Assembly: GCA_038318385.1 (NCBI GenBank)
Contig: JBBQCD010000008.1
Span: forward strand, 37,216 to 101,215
Length of the DNA stretch: 64,000 nucleotides
Source of the DNA: Schlegelella_A sp038318385
GTDB lineage: Bacteria; Pseudomonadota; Gammaproteobacteria; Burkholderiales; Burkholderiaceae_C
Direction: 5' to 3'
The notes under the pieces were generated by a model. It ran no database searches. It had not been told where the DNA came from and was given only the letters and a program-made list of their open reading frames with translations. Numbering within the stretch: the stretch's first letter is position 1; each line of letters starts with the position of its first letter. A program made the translations under genes and the position numbers. Below are positions 61,707 to 64,000 of this stretch, piece after piece.

Positions 61707-62495
61707 TCAGCCTCCGTGTCCGGCCGCGGCGACCTGCTGATCGGCGAGCACCGAGCCGAGGTAGGCCTCCTGCACTCGCGCGTTCGCGCGCACGGCCTCG
61801 GGCACATCGAAGGCGATGACCTCGCCGTAGACGAGCACCGCGATCTTGTCGGCCAGGCCGAAGACGACGCCCATGTCGTGCTCCACGGTCAGCAGCGTCT
61901 TGCCGACCGTCACCTCGCGAATCAGGTCGATGAAGCGCGCCGTCTCGCTCTTGCTCATGCCCGCAGTCGGCTCGTCGAGCAGGACGACGTCGGCGCCGCC
62001 GGCGATCGTGATGCCGATCTCGAGGGCGCGCTGCTCGGCGTAGGTGAGATTCATGGCCAGGGTGTCGCGCTTGGCGTCCAGCCGCATCATCGAGACGAGC
62101 TCCGAGGTGCGCTCATTGGCATCGCGCAGGTCGGCGAGGAACTTCCAGAACGCGTAGCGGTAGCCCATCGACCAGAGCAGACCGCAGCGCAGGTTCTCGA
62201 ACACCGAGAGGCGCCCGAAGATGTTCGAGATCTGGAAGCTGCGCGCCAGTCCGAGCCGGCTGATCTGATAGGGCTGCATGCCGTCGATGCGCTTGCCGTT
62301 GAGCAGGATCTGGCCGCTGGTCGGTCCGAAGCGGCCGCTGATGAGGTTGAAGAGCGTCGACTTGCCGGCACCGTTCGGGCCGATGATCGCGACGCGCTCG
62401 CCAGGTGCGACGGCGAGGTCACAGCCGCGGACGATCTCGGTCTTGCCGAACGACTTGCGCAACGCCCTCAACTCGATCGCGCAGGCCGCCGTCAT
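61707..62495 (-). CDS. livG: Branched-chain amino acid-type ABC transporter ATP-binding protein LivG
   Basis: 262-residue ATPase with canonical Walker A GPNGAGKST, signature MNLTYAEQRALEIG, Walker B VVLLDEPTAGMS and the C-terminal LivG region VLVYGEVIAFDVPEAVRANA followed by VQEAYLG. Its start overlaps the livM stop (ATGA). Acts with LivF under the membrane proteins LivH and LivM. Confidence 0.95.
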   Translation of the reverse strand: MTAACAIELRALRKSFGKTEIVRGCDLAVAPGERVAIIGPNGAGKSTLFNLISGRFGPTSGQILLNGKRIDGMQPYQISRLGLARSFQISNIFGRLSVFENLRCGLLWSMGYRYAFWKFLADLRDANERTSELVSMMRLDAKRDTLAMNLTYAEQRALEIGITIAGGADVVLLDEPTAGMSKSETARFIDLIREVTVGKTLLTVEHDMGVVFGLADKIAVLVYGEVIAFDVPEAVRANARVQEAYLGSVLADQQVAAAGHGG

Positions 62496-63814
62496 GGCCG
62501 CTCCTTGAACGCCATGTCGGACTCGATCTCGGCCTGCACGGTCCCCCAGGTGTGGGCGAAGCGGCGGCGGCAGACCTCGAAGGCAGCGAAGCCGACTGCA
62601 GCCACGGCCACGGCCCCGACCCAGCTGGCGGTGCCGCGGGAATCGAGCATCAGGCCGAAGAAGTGCAGCGTCGATTCACCGTTGGCATCGAGTTGCAGGC
62701 GATACACCATCTCGACGATCGCGCCGACACCCGCCAGCATCGCCAGGGTGGCGAGGCCGAGCGCCAGGTAGACGCGCCAGAGCCGGTGAAGCTTGCGGTG
62801 GAGGGCGACCCGCGCGTTCATCATGATCAGGCTGGCGATGCCGCCGGGCGCATACATCACCATGAAGAGGAAGATCAGGCCGAGGTAGAGCTGCCAGGCC
62901 TTCGTGATCTCGGAGAGCAGCACGGCGCTCAGCACCATCAGCACCGCGCCGATGATCGGCCCGAAGAAGAAGGTGGCCCCGCCAAGAAAGGTGAACAGCA
63001 GGTAGCCGCCGGAGCGATAGGCGCCGACGACCTCCGCGGTGGCGATCTCGAAGCTCAATGCGTACATGCCGCCGGCGATGCCTGCGAAAAACCCGGCGAT
63101 GACGAAGGAGAAGTAGCGCACCCGCTGGGTGCTGTAGCCGATGAACTCGACCCGCTCCGGGTTGTCGCGCACCGCGTTCAGCATGCGGCCGAGCGGAGTG
63201 CGCGTGAAGGCGTACATGGCCGCCGTGCAAACGAGCGTGTAGACCGCGAGCAAGTAGTAGACCTGGATCGGCGGGCCGTAGGTGATGCCCATGAATGGCG
63301 CCCCGGCGGTGCGGTTGGCCGAGACGCCGCCCTCGCCGCCGAAGAATTCCGGCACCATCAGCGACATCGCGAACACCAGCTCGCCGATGCCGAGCGTGAT
63401 CATCGCGAACGGCGTGCCGGCCTTCTTCGTCGTCACGTAGCCGAGCACGACGGCGAAGGCCATGCCGCCGAAGCCTCCGACCAGCGGAATCAGGCTGACC
63501 GGGATCGGGAAGCTGCCGTCGGCGACGCCGAGCAGCGCGTGGATCGCCACGAACGATGCCAGCCCGGTGTAGACCGCATGGCCGAAACTCAGCATGCCGC
63601 CCTGCCCGAGCAGCATGTTGTACGACAAGCAAGCGACGATCGCGATGCCGATCTGCGAGAGGATGGAACGGTCGAGGTTGCTGGTGAAGACGAGCGGCGC
63701 GATCATCAGCAGCAGCGTGAACACGCCCCAGACCACGACCCGCCCGGTGAGGGGCACGCGCGCATTCACGGCCTGGCGTGCGACGGCGACCGGAGGCGCT
63801 GCGCTCACGGTCAT
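62492..63814 (-). CDS. livM: Branched-chain amino acid-type ABC transporter permease LivM
   Basis: 440-residue inner-membrane permease with about ten helices. The conserved LivM region is present: MLLGQGGMLSFGHAVYTGLA, then FAMITLGIGELVFAMSLM and RTPLGRMLNAVRDNPERVEF. A C-terminal hydrophilic tail of about 35 residues (FAAFEVCRRRFAHTWGTVQA) follows the last helix, which is longer than in E. coli LivM. Its ATG overlaps the livH stop and its stop overlaps livG. Confidence 0.95.
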   Translation of the reverse strand: MTVSAAPPVAVARQAVNARVPLTGRVVVWGVFTLLLMIAPLVFTSNLDRSILSQIGIAIVACLSYNMLLGQGGMLSFGHAVYTGLASFVAIHALLGVADGSFPIPVSLIPLVGGFGGMAFAVVLGYVTTKKAGTPFAMITLGIGELVFAMSLMVPEFFGGEGGVSANRTAGAPFMGITYGPPIQVYYLLAVYTLVCTAAMYAFTRTPLGRMLNAVRDNPERVEFIGYSTQRVRYFSFVIAGFFAGIAGGMYALSFEIATAEVVGAYRSGGYLLFTFLGGATFFFGPIIGAVLMVLSAVLLSEITKAWQLYLGLIFLFMVMYAPGGIASLIMMNARVALHRKLHRLWRVYLALGLATLAMLAGVGAIVEMVYRLQLDANGESTLHFFGLMLDSRGTASWVGAVAVAAVGFAAFEVCRRRFAHTWGTVQAEIESDMAFKERP

Positions 63815-64000
63815 CCTTCCCGCGTCCCGAGCAGGCCCTTGGGCCGGAAGATCAGGATGAGCACGAGGAACAGGTAGGGCAGGATCGGCGCCACCTGCGA
63901 GATCGGCATCTTCAGGAGCGTTCCCGATTCGCCGCTCGGCGTCAGGCCCACCGACTTGACGAGATCGAGGAGCGAGTAGTCGAGCGCGATCGCGAAGGTC
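63811..64000 (-). CDS. livH: Branched-chain amino acid-type ABC transporter permease LivH, C-terminal part
   Basis: Only the last 62 codons and the stop are inside the window; the gene enters from the right edge. The visible end LPYLFLVLILIFRPKGLLGT with final REG is the typical LivH C-terminus. It overlaps livM by ATGA. The upstream substrate-binding protein gene, if present, lies outside. Confidence 0.9.
   Translation of the reverse strand, partial: TFAIALDYSLLDLVKSVGLTPSGESGTLLKMPISQVAPILPYLFLVLILIFRPKGLLGTREG

Overview
The window is high-GC chromosomal DNA from a betaproteobacterium, most likely of the Burkholderiales/Rhodocyclales group. Support comes from gene order rather than from any search: tig-clpP-clpX-lon, infC-rpmI-rplT-pheS-pheT-ihfA-merR, ilvB-ilvN-ilvC-pssA-leuA, a sigma factor followed by DUF3619, DUF3106 and RDD proteins, and an MxKDx pentapeptide protein. 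No insertion sequence, prophage, rRNA or CRISPR array was seen.

Layout. 1-1430: start of etfB, three tRNA genes (Leu-UAA, Cys-GCA, Gly-GCC) and two small hypothetical genes. 1435-7577: the proteostasis block lon, clpX, clpP, tig plus tRNA-Leu(UAG), with sigma-32-like promoter candidates before lon and clpP. 7725-11557: squalene synthesis genes hpnC-hpnD-hpnE (overlapping) and an IclR regulator. 11626-18963: a PBP7-type peptidase, leuA, pssA, ilvC, ilvN and ilvB. leuA has a leader peptide with five consecutive Leu codons followed by a terminator, a clear attenuator. 19177-23225: sigma factor, DUF3619, DUF3106, RDD protein, PII and a predicted N-acyltransferase. 23244-29905: haloalkane dehalogenase-like hydrolase, double-length M16 peptidase, soluble pyrophosphatase and a divergent membrane pyrophosphatase. 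29921-33491: DoxX-like protein and Crp/Fnr regulator, divergent from a DUF4331 protein, a small lipoprotein and an MxKDx protein. 33680-41699: tRNA-Pro and the translation operon from thrS to merR. thrS has a terminator and a Thr-containing leader reading frame; infC starts with AUC. 41722-46947: a second DUF4331 locus (DUF4331, small lipoprotein, TPR protein, HupE/UreJ-like membrane protein) with a divergent DUF1223 gene. 47023-49844: two small conserved genes, a truncated mgtA remnant and a MgtC/DUF4010 protein that is in frame with that remnant. 49922-60468: a ten-gene leftward fatty-acid or aliphatic-acid catabolic operon. 60607-60990: a broken octopine/nopaline dehydrogenase-like gene. 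60997-64000: livF, livG, livM and the end of livH.

How the parts work together. The ten-gene operon (enoyl-CoA hydratase/3-hydroxyacyl-CoA dehydrogenase, thiolase, haloalkane dehalogenase-like hydrolase, acyl-CoA dehydrogenase, small membrane protein, two SDRs, thioesterase, MDR reductase, GST) would feed electrons through ETF. The palindrome GAACGNNCGTTC lies upstream of both etfB and this operon, suggesting one shared repressor. The branched-chain amino acid genes form a leftward series from ilvB to leuA. The most likely undescribed system is the DUF4331/small-lipoprotein module, present twice and once joined to TPR and HupE/UreJ-like genes. All functional calls rest on recognisable motifs and gene context; no database search or folding calculation was run.
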